From the NCBI RefSeq assembly GCF_001905725.1, contig NZ_LIWB01000002.1, forward strand, positions 543,607 through 607,606: a DNA stretch of 64,000 bases, in the 5' to 3' direction. This document shows positions 1-11,141 of this stretch, piece after piece. Both the position numbers and the translations under genes were made by a program. This stretch comes from Streptomyces sp. CB02400. GTDB lineage: Bacteria; Actinomycetota; Actinomycetes; Streptomycetales; Streptomycetaceae. Every line of letters begins with the position of its first letter. Positions within the stretch are counted from its first letter, which is position 1. Below the pieces are notes generated by a model that was not told the DNA's origin, did not search any database, and saw nothing but the letters and a program-made list of their open reading frames with translations.

Positions 1-2
1 CG

Positions 3-374
3 TCGAACTTCACCATTGCGGATCGGGCCGTCGAGGGCCGGGTCGTGGAGGCCCTGGAGGCGCTGCGTTGGTCGATCGCCACCGGAGAACCGCCGGTGAA
101 GATCGTCAGCGCGCTGGCCCAGGGCGTACGGGCGATCGGCAAGCTCCAGTCGTCGCCGGGCGCACGCCCCGCCGATCTCGGCATGCCGCCCTGGAAGATC
201 AACCAGGTGCGGCAGCAGATGCGCGGCTGGACCCCGGACGGCGTGGCCGTCGCGCTGCGCGCGGTCGCCGAGGCGGACGCGGGTGTGAAGGGCGGCGGGG
301 ACGACCCGGAGTACGCCCTGGAGAAGGCGGTCGTCACGATCGCCCGCGCGGCCCGCTCGCGGGGACGGGCGTAG
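3..374 (+). CDS. holA: DNA polymerase III delta subunit, C-terminal part (5' truncated by window edge)
   Basis: This is the C-terminal 123 residues of a protein whose start lies outside the window; the frame is open from base 3 to a TAG at 372-374. The visible part looks like the helical collar region of the clamp-loader delta subunit: an EALRWSIATGEPP segment, then KIVSALAQGVRAI, then PWKINQVRQQMRGW, ending in a helical tail. Delta opens the beta sliding clamp during DNA replication. The assignment leans on position, because holA lies beside rpsT and lepA in streptomycetes, and on the LGMPPWK..QVR pattern of the family. The ATPase-like N-terminal domains cannot be inspected. Confidence 0.8.
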   Translation, partial: SNFTIADRAVEGRVVEALEALRWSIATGEPPVKIVSALAQGVRAIGKLQSSPGARPADLGMPPWKINQVRQQMRGWTPDGVAVALRAVAEADAGVKGGGDDPEYALEKAVVTIARAARSRGRA

Positions 375-476
375 CCCGTACGCACGGGCGGTGATCGAGT
401 CGCCCCTCGGTCCCCGAGGAGGAGAATCGGATGTGTCAGCCGTAGGCCGCTCAGGTGTGGAGAGGTGGCGAGCGCG

Positions 477-872
477 ATGGCTGAACATCCGAACGCACAG
501 CTGGTCCGAAAGGGCTACGAGGCCTTCATCGGCGGGGACATGGAGGCCCTGCGCGGAATGCTGGCGGCGGACGCCACACATCATGTGCCGGGGACCGGTG
601 TGCTGGCCGGTGACTTCAAGGGCCGGGACGAGATCCTCGACATGTACCGGCGACTCGGTACGGAGACCGACGGGACGTTCACCGTCGAGCTGCGGCAGAT
701 CCTCGTCGACGGCCGGGGGCACGCCGTGTCCCTGCACCACCTCACGGCGGACCGCAAGGGCAGGCACCTGGACGTGGACGGATGCATCGTCTTCCGGATC
801 GTCGGGGACAGGATGACGGACCTCGACGAGTGCGTCGCCGACATCGACGCGATGAACGACTTCTGGGCCTAG
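477..872 (+). CDS. SnoaL-like / NTF2-fold protein (ester cyclase or ketosteroid-isomerase-like)
   Basis: A 131-residue single-domain protein with the NTF2-like cone-fold pattern: an N-terminal helix (NAQLVRKGYEAFIGGDMEAL), a MLAADATHHVPGTG strand-turn, GRDEILDMYRRL, and a C-terminal DLDECVADIDAMNDFWA segment typical of SnoaL-like proteins. Members include polyketide cyclases, isomerases and many of unknown substrate, so the reaction cannot be assigned. I chose ATG 477 because GAGGTGG at 462-468 sits 8 bases upstream; an in-frame GTG at 465 would overlap that site. It is a single-gene unit followed by a strong hairpin at 880-927. Confidence 0.8.
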   Translation: MAEHPNAQLVRKGYEAFIGGDMEALRGMLAADATHHVPGTGVLAGDFKGRDEILDMYRRLGTETDGTFTVELRQILVDGRGHAVSLHHLTADRKGRHLDVDGCIVFRIVGDRMTDLDECVADIDAMNDFWA

Positions 873-879
873 ACACGGC

Positions 880-927
880 CGAAGGCCCCGCCCACCACCC
901 GGGGAAGGGCGTGGGGCGGGGCCTTCG
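880..927. terminator. Bidirectional hairpin terminator between SnoaL-like gene and rpsT
   Basis: CGAAGGCCCCGCCC at 880-893 is perfectly complementary to GGGCGGGGCCTTCG ending at 927, giving a 14-bp stem. It lies between two convergent genes and can serve both. Confidence 0.75.
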
Positions 928-1053
928 GTTGAAGCGTGTGAGCCCGTACCCGCGTGGCGAACGCAGGCCGCGTACGAGCTCGGGGTGCCGGCCGGGGGCG
1001 GATGAGAGAGGGCCCGCCCGGGGTCCCGCCGACGGTCAGATCAAAAGGGTGGT

Positions 1054-1320
1054 TCAGCCCTTGACGGCCGCGACCTTCTGAGCCAGCGCCGACTTCTTGT
1101 TGGCGGCCTGGTTCTTGTGGATGACGCCCTTGGAGACGGCCTTGTCGAGCTGACGCGCGGCGACGCGCTGGTACTCGGTGGCCTTCTCGACGTCACCCGC
1201 GGCGGCGGCCTCGCGGGCCTTGCGGATCGCGGTCTTCAGAGAGGACTTGACGGCCTTGTTGCGCAGCCGGGCCTTCTCGTTGGTCTTGTTCCGCTTGATC
1301 TGGGACTTGATGTTCGCCAC
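1054..1320 (-). CDS. rpsT: 30S ribosomal protein S20
   Basis: An 88-residue basic protein that binds 16S rRNA early in assembly of the small subunit. The N-terminus [20 protein letters not shown] and the C-terminal [18 protein letters not shown] stretch are characteristic of S20, and the length is normal. The start is GTG at 1320, giving the usual (M)ANIKSQ N-terminus, with GAGG about 7 bases upstream. The frame stays open further upstream, but that extension has no homology-like character. It is transcribed away from lepA, with about 240 bp between the two start codons that must carry both promoters. Confidence 0.97.
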   Translation of the reverse strand: MANIKSQIKRNKTNEKARLRNKAVKSSLKTAIRKAREAAAAGDVEKATEYQRVAARQLDKAVSKGVIHKNQAANKKSALAQKVAAVKG

Positions 1321-1562
1321 GAATGAGCCTCTACAGGTTCTGGCACGGGACCGCTCGGGGCCCGCACCGGTGATTTCTTGGGGTGTGCCTCGCGCTGAGA
1401 GGGCATGAGACACAGCCCCCCACACTACCAGCGGCCCATTCAGTGGCCCAAACCCGTCCCCGGTCGCCACCCGTGGGACCATGGAAGCTACGTATCGATC
1501 CGACCCGAGACCGCAGACGCACAAGCACACGTATGCGGACGCCTCAAGAATCAGGACCCTGC

Positions 1563-3431
1563 GTGCCCGCGATCCCTAGCCATGTGCCCGAGCCGAGCCG
1601 TACCGACCCGGCGCTGATCCGCAATTTCTGCATCATCGCGCACATCGACCACGGCAAGTCCACGCTCGCCGACCGGATGCTCCAGCTGACCGGAGTGGTC
1701 GAGCAGCGGCAGATGCGCGCTCAGTACCTCGACCGCATGGACATCGAGCGCGAGCGCGGCATCACGATCAAGTCCCAGGCGGTGCGTCTGCCGTGGGCCC
1801 CCTCCCACGACGAGGGCAACACGCACATCCTCAACATGATCGACACACCGGGGCACGTCGACTTCACGTACGAGGTCTCCCGCTCGCTCGCCGCCTGCGA
1901 GGGCACGATCCTGCTGGTCGACGCCGCCCAGGGCATCGAGGCCCAGACCCTCGCCAACCTGTACCTGGCGATGGAGAACGACCTCACGATCATCCCCGTA
2001 CTGAACAAGATCGACCTGCCGGCCGCGCAGCCGGAGAAGTTCGCCGAGGAGCTGGCGAACCTGGTCGGCTGCGACCCCGACGACGTGCTCAAGGTCTCCG
2101 CGAAGACCGGTCTCGGCGTCGAGGCGCTGCTGGACAAGGTGGTCGCCGAGATCCCCGCCCCGGTCGGCGTCAAGGACGCCCCCGCCCGCGCGATGATCTT
2201 CGACTCGGTCTACGACTCCTACCGCGGTGTCGTGACGTACGTCCGTGTCATCGACGGCCAGCTCAACAAGCGCGAGCGGATCCGGATGATGTCCACCGGC
2301 GCCACGCACGAGCTGCTGGAGATCGGTACCAACTCCCCGGAGATGCTGCCCGCCGACGGCCTCGGCGTCGGCGAGGTGGGCTACCTCATCACCGGTGTGA
2401 AGGACGTCCGCCAGTCGAAGGTCGGTGACACCGTCACCAGCCAGCACAAGGGCGCCGAGGAGGCGCTCGGCGGCTACAAGGACCCCAAGCCGATGGTGTT
2501 CTCGGGCCTCTACCCCCTGGACGGCTCGGACTACCCGGAGCTGCGCGAGGCCCTCGACAAGCTCCAGCTCAACGACGCCGCCCTGGTCTACGAGCCGGAG
2601 ACCTCCGCCGCCCTCGGCTTCGGTTTCCGCGTCGGCTTCCTCGGCCTGCTGCACCTCGACGTGATCCGCGAGCGCCTGGAGCGCGAGTTCGGCCTCGACC
2701 TGATCGCGACCGCGCCGAACGTGGTCTACCGGGTGGTCATGGAGGACGGCAGCGAGCACACCGTCACCAACCCGAGCGAGTTCCCCGAGGGGAAGATCGG
2801 CGAGGTGTACGAGCCGGTCGTGCGCGCCACCATCCTGGCGCCCAGTGAGTTCATCGGCTCGATCATGGAGCTCTGCCAGACCCGGCGCGGTGTCCTGCTC
2901 GGCATGGACTACCTCTCCGAGGACCGCGTCGAGATCCGCTACACCCTCCCGCTCGCGGAGATCGTCTTCGACTTCTTCGACCAGCTGAAGTCCAAGACCC
3001 GCGGCTACGCCTCCCTGGACTACGAGCCCACCGGCGAGCAGACCTCCAGCCTGGTCAAGGTCGACATCCTGCTGCACGGCGACAAGGTGGACGCGTTCTC
3101 CGCGATCACCCACAAGGACCAGGCGTACGCGTACGGTGTACGGCTCGTCGCCAAGCTCAAGGAGCTCATCCCGCGGCAGGCCTTCGAGGTGCCGGTGCAG
3201 GCCGCCATCGGCTCCCGCGTCATCGCCCGCGAGACCATCCGCGCCATCCGCAAGGACGTCCTCGCCAAGTGCTACGGCGGTGACATCTCCCGTAAGCGGA
3301 AGCTGCTGGAGAAGCAGAAGGAAGGCAAGAAGCGGATGAAGATGGTGGGTTCCGTGGAGGTTCCGCAGGAGGCCTTCATCGCCGTCCTCTCCAGTGACGA
3401 CAGCGCGGGATCGGCCAAGGGCAAGAAGTAG
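1563..3431 (+). CDS. lepA: Elongation factor 4 (LepA), ribosome back-translocase GTPase
   Basis: A 622-residue translational GTPase, the standard length in Streptomyces. The G1 loop AHIDHGKST lies near residues 22-30, followed by the [10 protein letters not shown] switch region, G3 DTPGHVDF and G4 NKID. The LepA-specific C-terminal domain ends in [19 protein letters not shown], which tells it apart from EF-G. The start chosen is GTG 1563 (protein begins [12 protein letters not shown]) with AGGA at about 1551-1554; longer in-frame starts exist but add non-conserved sequence. LepA remodels stalled or mis-translocated ribosomes and affects initiation. It is a single gene divergent from rpsT and followed by hairpins. 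Confidence 0.96.
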   Translation: MPAIPSHVPEPSRTDPALIRNFCIIAHIDHGKSTLADRMLQLTGVVEQRQMRAQYLDRMDIERERGITIKSQAVRLPWAPSHDEGNTHILNMIDTPGHVDFTYEVSRSLAACEGTILLVDAAQGIEAQTLANLYLAMENDLTIIPVLNKIDLPAAQPEKFAEELANLVGCDPDDVLKVSAKTGLGVEALLDKVVAEIPAPVGVKDAPARAMIFDSVYDSYRGVVTYVRVIDGQLNKRERIRMMSTGATHELLEIGTNSPEMLPADGLGVGEVGYLITGVKDVRQSKVGDTVTSQHKGAEEALGGYKDPKPMVFSGLYPLDGSDYPELREALDKLQLNDAALVYEPETSAALGFGFRVGFLGLLHLDVIRERLEREFGLDLIATAPNVVYRVVMEDGSEHTVTNPSEFPEGKIGEVYEPVVRATILAPSEFIGSIMELCQTRRGVLLGMDYLSEDRVEIRYTLPLAEIVFDFFDQLKSKTRGYASLDYEPTGEQTSSLVKVDILLHGDKVDAFSAITHKDQAYAYGVRLVAKLKELIPRQAFEVPVQAAIGSRVIARETIRAIRKDVLAKCYGGDISRKRKLLEKQKEGKKRMKMVGSVEVPQEAFIAVLSSDDSAGSAKGKK

Positions 3432-3436
3432 CCGGG

Positions 3437-3480
3437 GCGGTAACCGGGGAAGCGGCCGGTAAGCGCCCGGAGGTTACCGC
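3437..3480. repeat. Inverted repeat GCGGTAACC/GGTTACCGC downstream of lepA
   Basis: Perfect 9-bp arms at 3437-3445 and 3472-3480 are separated by 26 bases that contain a further CCGGTAAGC. It may be part of the lepA 3' end structure or a protein-binding palindrome. Confidence 0.5.
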
Positions 3481-3507
3481 GGGTCACTCCGCGAACCGGG
3501 CGGAACG

Positions 3508-3538
3508 GGGGCCCGTCACGTGAAAGCGTGGCGGGCCC
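3508..3538 (+). terminator. Hairpin terminator after lepA
   Basis: GGGCCCGTCACG pairs with CGTGGCGGGCCC (one mismatch) around a short TGAAAG loop. There is no T-run, as is usual in high-GC actinobacteria. Confidence 0.6.
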
Positions 3539-3631
3539 TGCGCGTTCGCCGGGTAGTCCTCTGTACGAAATGACAGGCCGCAGGCCCTTACGCCATCGCC
3601 GGTCGGCCTTTACTCTGATCCCCACTCGATA

Positions 3632-3649
3632 GTTACTCGCCAGTTAAAC
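3632..3649. promoter_or_regulatory. Near-palindrome upstream of the acyl-CoA synthetase gene
   Basis: GTTACTCGCCAGTTAAAC is an imperfect inverted repeat (TTACT and AGTTAA arms) in an AT-richer patch about 65 bp before the fadD-like start. Its position suits an operator for a fatty-acid-responsive regulator, but the regulator is not identified here. Confidence 0.35.
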
Positions 3650-3711
3650 AACGCGCGAGGAAACCCAGCCGCACTGAGCCAGCCGCACCGTCGCGGGCCC
3701 CGGAGGATGTC

Positions 3712-5586
<1,875 letters not shown>

Positions 5587-5605
5587 CCATCACGGCGTGA
5601 CTGCG

Positions 5606-5645
5606 GGGGCGGGGTCCCGGGCCGGTGCGGCGCGGGACCCCGCCC
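5606..5645 (+). terminator. Strong terminator after the acyl-CoA ligase
   Basis: GGGGCGGGGTCCCG (5606-5619) and CGGGACCCCGCCCC (5632-5645) form a perfect 14-bp stem with a 12-nt loop, followed by TCTTCTC. Confidence 0.8.
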
Positions 5646-5831
5646 CTCTTCTCACGTTTTCACGATGACCGGAAGGGAACGGATTCCTGTTCGTTCCTGA
5701 CCGCACACCTGACGCTGTTCTCACCCTTGGCGGTCCACTTCGGTGACTCGGCGCTTATAGGCGGGTCCGGTCTGTCACCCTGTCGGCAACGATCGAGGTT
5801 CTATTCGTACGAACTGCCCGGGGAGCTGCCC

Positions 5832-8057
5832 ATGGGGGCCATTCCGACCCAACGGGAGACCGCCTCGTGCGCCTCCGGCGCGCGGGAGTGCGCGTGGGTG
5901 GACGCGACCCTGCCCGGGAGCCCCCTCGCACCGGGCGCCGCGCGCGCCCTGCTGCGCAAGGCGCTCACCGAGTGGGCGGAACTCGTCCTGCCCGGCGCCG
6001 AACACCTCACCGGCCGCGTCGGCGACGACGCCACGCTGATCGCCAGCGAACTCGTCACCAACGCCGTCGTGCACGCCGGTACCGAGGTGCGGGTGGCGTG
6101 CAGGCTGGAGGAGGAGACCGGCGCGCTCGTCGTCGAGGTAGCCGACCAGCACCCCTCCCGAGCGCCGCGCGGCAACGAACCGGAGGGGTCGCCGTACGAC
6201 ACCCCCGAGTACGGGCGCGGCCTGCGCCTCGTCGCCGCGCTCTCCGAGGCCTGGGGCATCACCTACCGTCCGGGCACGAAGACGGTGTGGGCGCGCCTGG
6301 CCGCAGGGGGGTGCGCGGCGGGCGACCAGATCGAGGCGTACGCCGGGGAGCGCACGCTGGCGCGGGATCTGCGGGTGGCGGAGATCCTCGCGCCGGAACC
6401 GCCCCGGACGGAACAGAAGGGTCCCGGTCCACTGGACACGCTGGTCTCCCGGACCTCGCCCGGCCACCGGGAGACGCCCGGTCCCGCCCGTGACACCTGG
6501 CGCGGCGGCTCGTACGGCGACGACTGGCTCGCCCGCCGGCACGGGCGGGACGGGACCTGGCTGGGGCGCGGCGCCCTGTCCTTCCTCGCCGAGGCCTCCG
6601 ACCTGCTCGCCGGGCAACTGGACGAGGACCTGGTCACCTCGCTCACCGGCCAGCTGATCGTGCCGCGGCTCGCCGACTGGTGCGCGGTGTGGCTGGAGGA
6701 CGAGACCACCGGCCACGGCGGCGGCTGGAGCGAGGGGAGCCGGACCGACGGCTCCCGCCTCGCCCGCGTCTGGCACGCCAGTGAAGGCCACATCGAGGAC
6801 CTGAGCCGCGCCCTGGAACAGAACCCGCCCCACCCCGGCGACCCGTTACACCCGGGACCCGCGCCCTATCCGTGGCCGGGCGGGGCGCTCGACGGGCCGG
6901 GCGACGCGGTCTACGGGCCAGCCGACGCGGCCTCCGGACCGGGAGATGTGTTCGACGGGCGGCGTACGGGGCCGGGTGGGTCGGTCGCGGTGCCGGGTGG
7001 GTCGTCCGGTGGCGGGCCGGGCGAGACGCTCGACGGGCCGGGCCAGGGGGCCGGCAGGTCTGCGGATGCGGTCGACGTCTCCGCCGGCGGTGCCCCCGGC
7101 ACCGCCCTCGCCTACCGGCTCGTCGCCGGTGGGCGTCCGCTCGGCACGCTGGTGATCGGGCGGGGCGGGATCGACCGGTTCCCCGACGAGATCACCGGGC
7201 TGGTCGAGGACCTCGGCCGGCGCGTCGCCCTCGCCATCGGGGCCGCCCGGCAGTACTCCCGTCAGGCCACCATCAGCGCCGTGCTGCAGCGCGGACTGCT
7301 GCCCGGCGCCGTCGCCGAGATCCCCGGCGTGCGCAGCGCCCTCGTCTACGAACCCTGCGACAAGGGCGGACCCAGCGGCGACTTCTACGACCTCTTCCCG
7401 GCCGGCCAGGGCCGCTGGTGCTTCGCCGTCGGCGACGTCCAGGGCAAGGGACCGGAAGCCGCCGTCGTCATCGGACTCGCCCGGCCCTGGCTGCGCCTGC
7501 TCGCCCGCGAGGGCTACCGCGTCGCCGACGTCCTCGACCGCCTCAACCAGCTCCTCCTCGACGACGCCACCGAGGCCGCCGACGCCGCCGCCCGCGCACT
7601 GGTGGCCGCCGGTGCCCGCCCGACCGCCCCCGGCGACGGCCCCCAGACCCGTTTCCTCTCCCTCCTCTACGGCGAACTCGTCCCCTTCGACGGCGGCGTC
7701 CGCTGCACCCTCGCCTCCGCCGGACACCCCCTGCCCCTGCTGCTCGCCCCCGACGGCTCGGTCCGTACGGTCGCCCAGCCGCAGACCCTGCTCGGGGTCG
7801 TCGAGGACGCCACCTACGCCGGCGAGACCTTCGAGATGTACTCCGGCGACACCCTGCTCTGCGTCACCGACGGAGTCACCGAGCGGCGCTCCGGCTCCCG
7901 CCAGTTCGACGACGGCGACGGGCTCGCCATGGCCCTGTCGGGGTGCGCGGGGATGGACGCCGAGTTGATAGCGGAACGGATCACGCAGCTCGTGCACGAG
8001 TTCGGGGCCCGGCCGCCCGCCGACGATCTCGCCCTGCTGGTGCTCCAAGCGGAATGA
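5832..8057 (+). CDS. SpoIIE-type PP2C phosphatase with N-terminal anti-sigma-like ATPase and GAF-like region
   Basis: A 741-residue multidomain regulator. Residues about 15-155 are a HATPase_c domain of the RsbW/anti-sigma type, with N-box ASELVTNAVVHAG near 71-83 and a G-box at YGRGLRLV. Residues about 240-475 form a GAF-like sensor region, interrupted by a Gly/Pro/Asp-rich low-complexity linker at about 340-415. Residues about 490-735 are a SpoIIE/RsbU PP2C phosphatase, with PSGDFYDLF near 514 and FAVGDVQGKGPEAA. Such proteins usually switch anti-sigma-factor antagonists by dephosphorylation. The start is ATG 5832, with GGGGAG seven bases upstream; an open frame extends earlier but crosses the terminator. 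No partner sigma or antagonist gene is adjacent. Confidence 0.88.
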   Translation: MGAIPTQRETASCASGARECAWVDATLPGSPLAPGAARALLRKALTEWAELVLPGAEHLTGRVGDDATLIASELVTNAVVHAGTEVRVACRLEEETGALVVEVADQHPSRAPRGNEPEGSPYDTPEYGRGLRLVAALSEAWGITYRPGTKTVWARLAAGGCAAGDQIEAYAGERTLARDLRVAEILAPEPPRTEQKGPGPLDTLVSRTSPGHRETPGPARDTWRGGSYGDDWLARRHGRDGTWLGRGALSFLAEASDLLAGQLDEDLVTSLTGQLIVPRLADWCAVWLEDETTGHGGGWSEGSRTDGSRLARVWHASEGHIEDLSRALEQNPPHPGDPLHPGPAPYPWPGGALDGPGDAVYGPADAASGPGDVFDGRRTGPGGSVAVPGGSSGGGPGETLDGPGQGAGRSADAVDVSAGGAPGTALAYRLVAGGRPLGTLVIGRGGIDRFPDEITGLVEDLGRRVALAIGAARQYSRQATISAVLQRGLLPGAVAEIPGVRSALVYEPCDKGGPSGDFYDLFPAGQGRWCFAVGDVQGKGPEAAVVIGLARPWLRLLAREGYRVADVLDRLNQLLLDDATEAADAAARALVAAGARPTAPGDGPQTRFLSLLYGELVPFDGGVRCTLASAGHPLPLLLAPDGSVRTVAQPQTLLGVVEDATYAGETFEMYSGDTLLCVTDGVTERRSGSRQFDDGDGLAMALSGCAGMDAELIAERITQLVHEFGARPPADDLALLVLQAE

Positions 8058-8071
8058 CACGGCCGGTGCGG

Positions 8072-8077
8072 GACAAT
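8072..8077 (+). promoter_or_regulatory. -10-like GACAAT before hemW (predicted leaderless start)
   Basis: GACAAT is followed by exactly 7 nt and then ATG 8085. The same arrangement occurs before era and recO. No clear -35 is visible. Confidence 0.45.
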
Positions 8078-8084
8078 GGAGCAC

Positions 8085-9317
8085 ATGCCTTCCGCACTCC
8101 CCGACGGCGAGCCCGTCCCCGCCGACGGCGCGCTGCCCGCGTCCGCGCTCGCCGGGGCCGCCGACCGCCCCCTCGGGTTCTACCTGCACGTCCCGTACTG
8201 CGCGACCCGCTGCGGCTACTGCGACTTCAACACGTACACCGCGACCGAGCTGCGCGGCAGCGGCGGCGTACTGGCCTCCCGCGACAACTACGCCGAGACC
8301 CTGATCGACGAGGTCCGCCTGGCGCGGAAGGTGCTGGGGGACGACCCGCGGCCGGTCCGTACGGTCTTCGTCGGGGGCGGTACGCCGACCCTGCTGGCCG
8401 CCGACGATCTCGTACGGATGCTGGGGGCGATCCGGGAGGAGTTCGGGCTGGCGGCGGACGCCGAGGTGACGACGGAGGCGAACCCGGAGTCGGTCGACCC
8501 GGCCTACCTGGCGACCCTCCGCGCGGGCGGCTTCAACCGGATCTCCTTCGGCATGCAGAGCGCCCGGCGGCACGTACTGAAGGTCCTCGACCGCACGCAC
8601 ACCCCCGGCCGCCCCGAGGCATGCGTCGCGGAGGCCCGCGCGGCGGGCTTCGAGCACGTCAACCTCGATCTGATCTACGGCACGCCGGGGGAGTCCGACG
8701 ACGACTGGCGGGCGTCCCTGGACGCGGCGATCGGCGCCGGTCCCGACCATGTCTCGGCGTACGCGCTGATCGTCGAGGAGGGCACACAGCTCGCCCGCCG
8801 CATCCGTCGCGGCGAGGTCCCGATGACGGACGACGACGTCCACGCGGACCGCTACCTGATCGCCGAGGAGATGCTGTCGGGGGCGGGTTTCGACTGGTAC
8901 GAGGTGTCGAACTGGGCCACGTCGGAGGCCGGCCGCTGCCTGCACAACGAGCTGTACTGGCGCGGCGCCGACTGGTGGGGCGCGGGCCCCGGCGCCCACT
9001 CCCACGTGGGCGGGGTGCGCTGGTGGAACGTCAAGCACCCGGGCGCGTACGCGGCGGCGCTGGCGGAGGGGCGGTCGCCGGGGGCGGGACGGGAGCTGCT
9101 GTCGGACGAGGACCGGCGGGTGGAGCGGATCCTGCTGGAGCTTCGGCTCGAGGAGGGGGTTCCTCTCTCGCTCCTCCGTGAGGAGGGGCTTGCGGCCGCT
9201 CGCCGGGCCCTGACGGACGGGCTGCTTCAGCGTGGCCCGTACGAGGAGGGCCGTGCCGCCCTCACCCTGCGGGGGCGGTTGCTGGCCGACGCGGTGGTGC
9301 GGGATCTGGTCGACTGA
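8085..9317 (+). CDS. hemW: Radical SAM heme chaperone HemW (HemN-like)
   Basis: A 410-residue radical SAM protein. The CX3CX2C cluster motif YCATRCGYCDF lies within the first 50 residues and is followed by FVGGGTPTLL and the family's ISFGMQS segment. HemW members bind heme and insert it into haemoproteins; they are commonly mislabelled oxygen-independent coproporphyrinogen oxidase (HemN) but lack the HemN N-terminal features. An in-frame ATG at 8076 is also possible, but it lies inside a GACAAT hexamer 7 nt before ATG 8085, which suggests leaderless initiation at 8085. A dispersed palindromic repeat follows the stop codon. Confidence 0.9.
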   Translation: MPSALPDGEPVPADGALPASALAGAADRPLGFYLHVPYCATRCGYCDFNTYTATELRGSGGVLASRDNYAETLIDEVRLARKVLGDDPRPVRTVFVGGGTPTLLAADDLVRMLGAIREEFGLAADAEVTTEANPESVDPAYLATLRAGGFNRISFGMQSARRHVLKVLDRTHTPGRPEACVAEARAAGFEHVNLDLIYGTPGESDDDWRASLDAAIGAGPDHVSAYALIVEEGTQLARRIRRGEVPMTDDDVHADRYLIAEEMLSGAGFDWYEVSNWATSEAGRCLHNELYWRGADWWGAGPGAHSHVGGVRWWNVKHPGAYAAALAEGRSPGAGRELLSDEDRRVERILLELRLEEGVPLSLLREEGLAAARRALTDGLLQRGPYEEGRAALTLRGRLLADAVVRDLVD

Positions 9318-9324
9318 CCTTTCC

Positions 9325-9469
9325 GCGCCCCCGCCGCCCCTTCCCGTCCCGAACCCGGGGCTCCGCCCCAGACCCCGCTCCTCAAACGCCGGAGGGGCTG
9401 ATTTTCTTGAGGAGCGGGGGTCCGGGGGCAGCGCCCCCGGGATGGGACGGGTAAGGGCGGCGGGGGCGA
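9325..9469. repeat. Dispersed palindromic intergenic repeat, family A, copy 1
   Basis: About 145 bp whose ends (CGCCCCCGCCGCCCC / GGGCGGCGGGGGCG) are complementary. It contains GGGGCTCCGCCCC, then CTCCTCAAACGCCGGAGGGG, then GGGGGCAGCGCCCCC. It is nearly identical in order and sequence to 15429-15586. It lies between convergent hemW and the DUF3097 gene and can fold as a large hairpin. Confidence 0.75.
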
Positions 9470-9474
9470 GGAGA

Positions 9475-10275
9475 TCAGGCCGTGACGAAGTCGATCAGTT
9501 CCTCCACGCGGCCCAGGAGCTGCGGCTCCAGGTCCTTGTACGACCGCACCGAGCCGAGGATCCGCTGCCACGCCTCCCCGGTGTTCGCCACCCGCCATCC
9601 CAGCGCCGCGCACACCCCCGTCTTCCAGTCCTGCCCCCGCGGCACCCGCGGCCACGCCTCGATCCCCACCGACGCCGGCTTCACCGCCTCCCAGACGTCG
9701 ATGTACGGGTGACCCACCACCAGCGCGTGCTCACTCGTCACCGACTCGGCGATCCGCCACTCCTTCGAGCCCGGGACCAGGTGGTCCACCAGGACCCCCA
9801 GCCGCGCGTCCGGACCCGGCGCGAAGGACTCGACGATCGACGGCAGGTCGTCGACACCCTCCAGGTACTCGACGACCACCCCCTCGATGCGAAGATCGTC
9901 GCCCCACACCTTCTCCACCAGCTCCGCGTCGTGCCGCCCCTCGACGTAGATGCGCCCCGCGCGGGCCACCCGCGCCCGCGCGCCGGGGACGGCGACGGAA
10001 CCGGACGCCGTACGGGCGGGCCGCCGAGGACCGGCGGCCGGCCGCACCAGCGTCACCACGCGCCCCTCCAGCAGGAAGCCCCGCGGCTCCAGCGGGAACA
10101 CCCGGTGCTTCCCGAAGCGGTCCTCCAGCGTCACCGTGCCCGCCTCGCAGCGGATCACCGCGCCGCAGAAGCCGGTGCCGGGCTCCTCCACCACCAGGCC
10201 GGGCTCGGCCGCGACCTCGGGAACCGGCTGCGGTCTCTTCCACGGAGGGGTCAGATCGGCGGAGTACTGGCGCAT
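9475..10275 (-). CDS. DUF3097 family protein
   Basis: A 266-residue protein beginning MRQYSADL and matching, as I recall it, the actinobacterial DUF3097 family. Recognisable stretches are TGFCGAVIRCEAGTVTLEDR, RIYVEGRHDAELVEKVWGDDLR and GVLVDHLVPGSKEWRIAE. The IYVEGRHDAELVEKVWG and GVLVDHL parts resemble a Toprim-like fold (conserved E and D residues), so a nucleic-acid role is conceivable, but that is inference. ATG 10275 gives the family N-terminus; the frame upstream runs antisense through the neighbouring gene. It lies 34 bp downstream of the metallo-beta-lactamase-fold gene on the same strand, so the two are probably co-transcribed. Confidence 0.8.
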   Translation of the reverse strand: MRQYSADLTPPWKRPQPVPEVAAEPGLVVEEPGTGFCGAVIRCEAGTVTLEDRFGKHRVFPLEPRGFLLEGRVVTLVRPAAGPRRPARTASGSVAVPGARARVARAGRIYVEGRHDAELVEKVWGDDLRIEGVVVEYLEGVDDLPSIVESFAPGPDARLGVLVDHLVPGSKEWRIAESVTSEHALVVGHPYIDVWEAVKPASVGIEAWPRVPRGQDWKTGVCAALGWRVANTGEAWQRILGSVRSYKDLEPQLLGRVEELIDFVTA

Positions 10276-10309
10276 TCTGATGACGATACGAGGAGCGCGC
10301 CCGCCGGGT

Positions 10310-11044
10310 TCAGTCCGACACGCCGAAACGGGCCGCCAGGGCGTCGCGCTGGGCCCGTACGAACGCCGCGTCCACCACCGCTCCGTGACCGGGGACGTAC
10401 AACGCGTCCTCGCCGCCCAGGTCGAGGAGCCGGTCCAGCGCGGCCGGCCAGTGCGACGGTACGGCGTCGGGGCCGGCCTGCGGTTCGCCCGACTCCTCGA
10501 CCAGGTCGCCGCAGAAGACCACCTCCGGGTCGCCGGGGACGAGGACCGCGAGGTCGTGGGCGGTGTGCCCGGGGCCCACGTTCGCCAGCAGCACCTGCCG
10601 GCCGCCGACCGGGCCGAGGTCGAGCGTCCACTCGCCGGACACCGCGTGCCGCGGCGGCACCAGCGCGTCCACGGCCTCCTCCGCCGCCCGCGCGTCCAGC
10701 CCCCACCGCACCGCGTCCGCGCGCAGCTCCTCACGCCCGCGCCCCGTCAGTACGGTGTCCATGCCCACCGCGCCGAACACCTCCGCGCCCGCGAACACCC
10801 CCGCCCCGAGGATGTGGTCGAAGTGGGGGTGGGTGAGCGCGAGATGCGTCACACGGCGACCGGTGAGCGCCTGCGCCTCCGCCCGCAACCGCGCGCCCTC
10901 GCCCAGCCCGGAGCCCGCGTCGACGAGCAGCACGCCCTCCGCGCCCACGACGAGCCCCGCCGTGCAGTCCCACCCCGGCAGCCGGCACCGCCCCACCCCG
11001 GCGGCCACTTGCTCCCATCCCGACTCTTCCCAAGTCACGGTCAT
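10310..11044 (-). CDS. MBL-fold metallo-hydrolase
   Basis: A 244-residue metallo-beta-lactamase-fold enzyme. The metal-binding THPHFDH motif follows LLVDAGSG near residue 70, a GPGHTAHD histidine comes later, then VFCGDLVEE and the final VPGHGAVVD. These are the usual ligands of a dinuclear zinc hydrolase. The substrate cannot be named; small cyclase- or glyoxalase-II-like hydrolases share this layout. Starting at ATG 11044 gives a complete N-terminal strand. The gene is divergent from hrcA across about 170 bp, and the DUF3097 gene follows it closely. Confidence 0.85.
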   Translation of the reverse strand: MTVTWEESGWEQVAAGVGRCRLPGWDCTAGLVVGAEGVLLVDAGSGLGEGARLRAEAQALTGRRVTHLALTHPHFDHILGAGVFAGAEVFGAVGMDTVLTGRGREELRADAVRWGLDARAAEEAVDALVPPRHAVSGEWTLDLGPVGGRQVLLANVGPGHTAHDLAVLVPGDPEVVFCGDLVEESGEPQAGPDAVPSHWPAALDRLLDLGGEDALYVPGHGAVVDAAFVRAQRDALAARFGVSD

Positions 11045-11098
11045 GACGGGACGCTATCGGGGACGACGCCGTCCGGCGCGACGGCGCGGGGACCGGCC

Positions 11099-11129
11099 TT
11101 GCCCGGTGCGTACCCCCCGGCCGTACACT
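11099..11129 (+). promoter_or_regulatory. Predicted hrcA-dnaJ promoter
   Basis: TTGCCC (11099-11104) and TACACT (11124-11129) are separated by 19 nt. A start point about 7 nt later would fall just before the CIRCE repeat. Confidence 0.5.
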
Positions 11130-11141
11130 GGGCGGGGAAGT

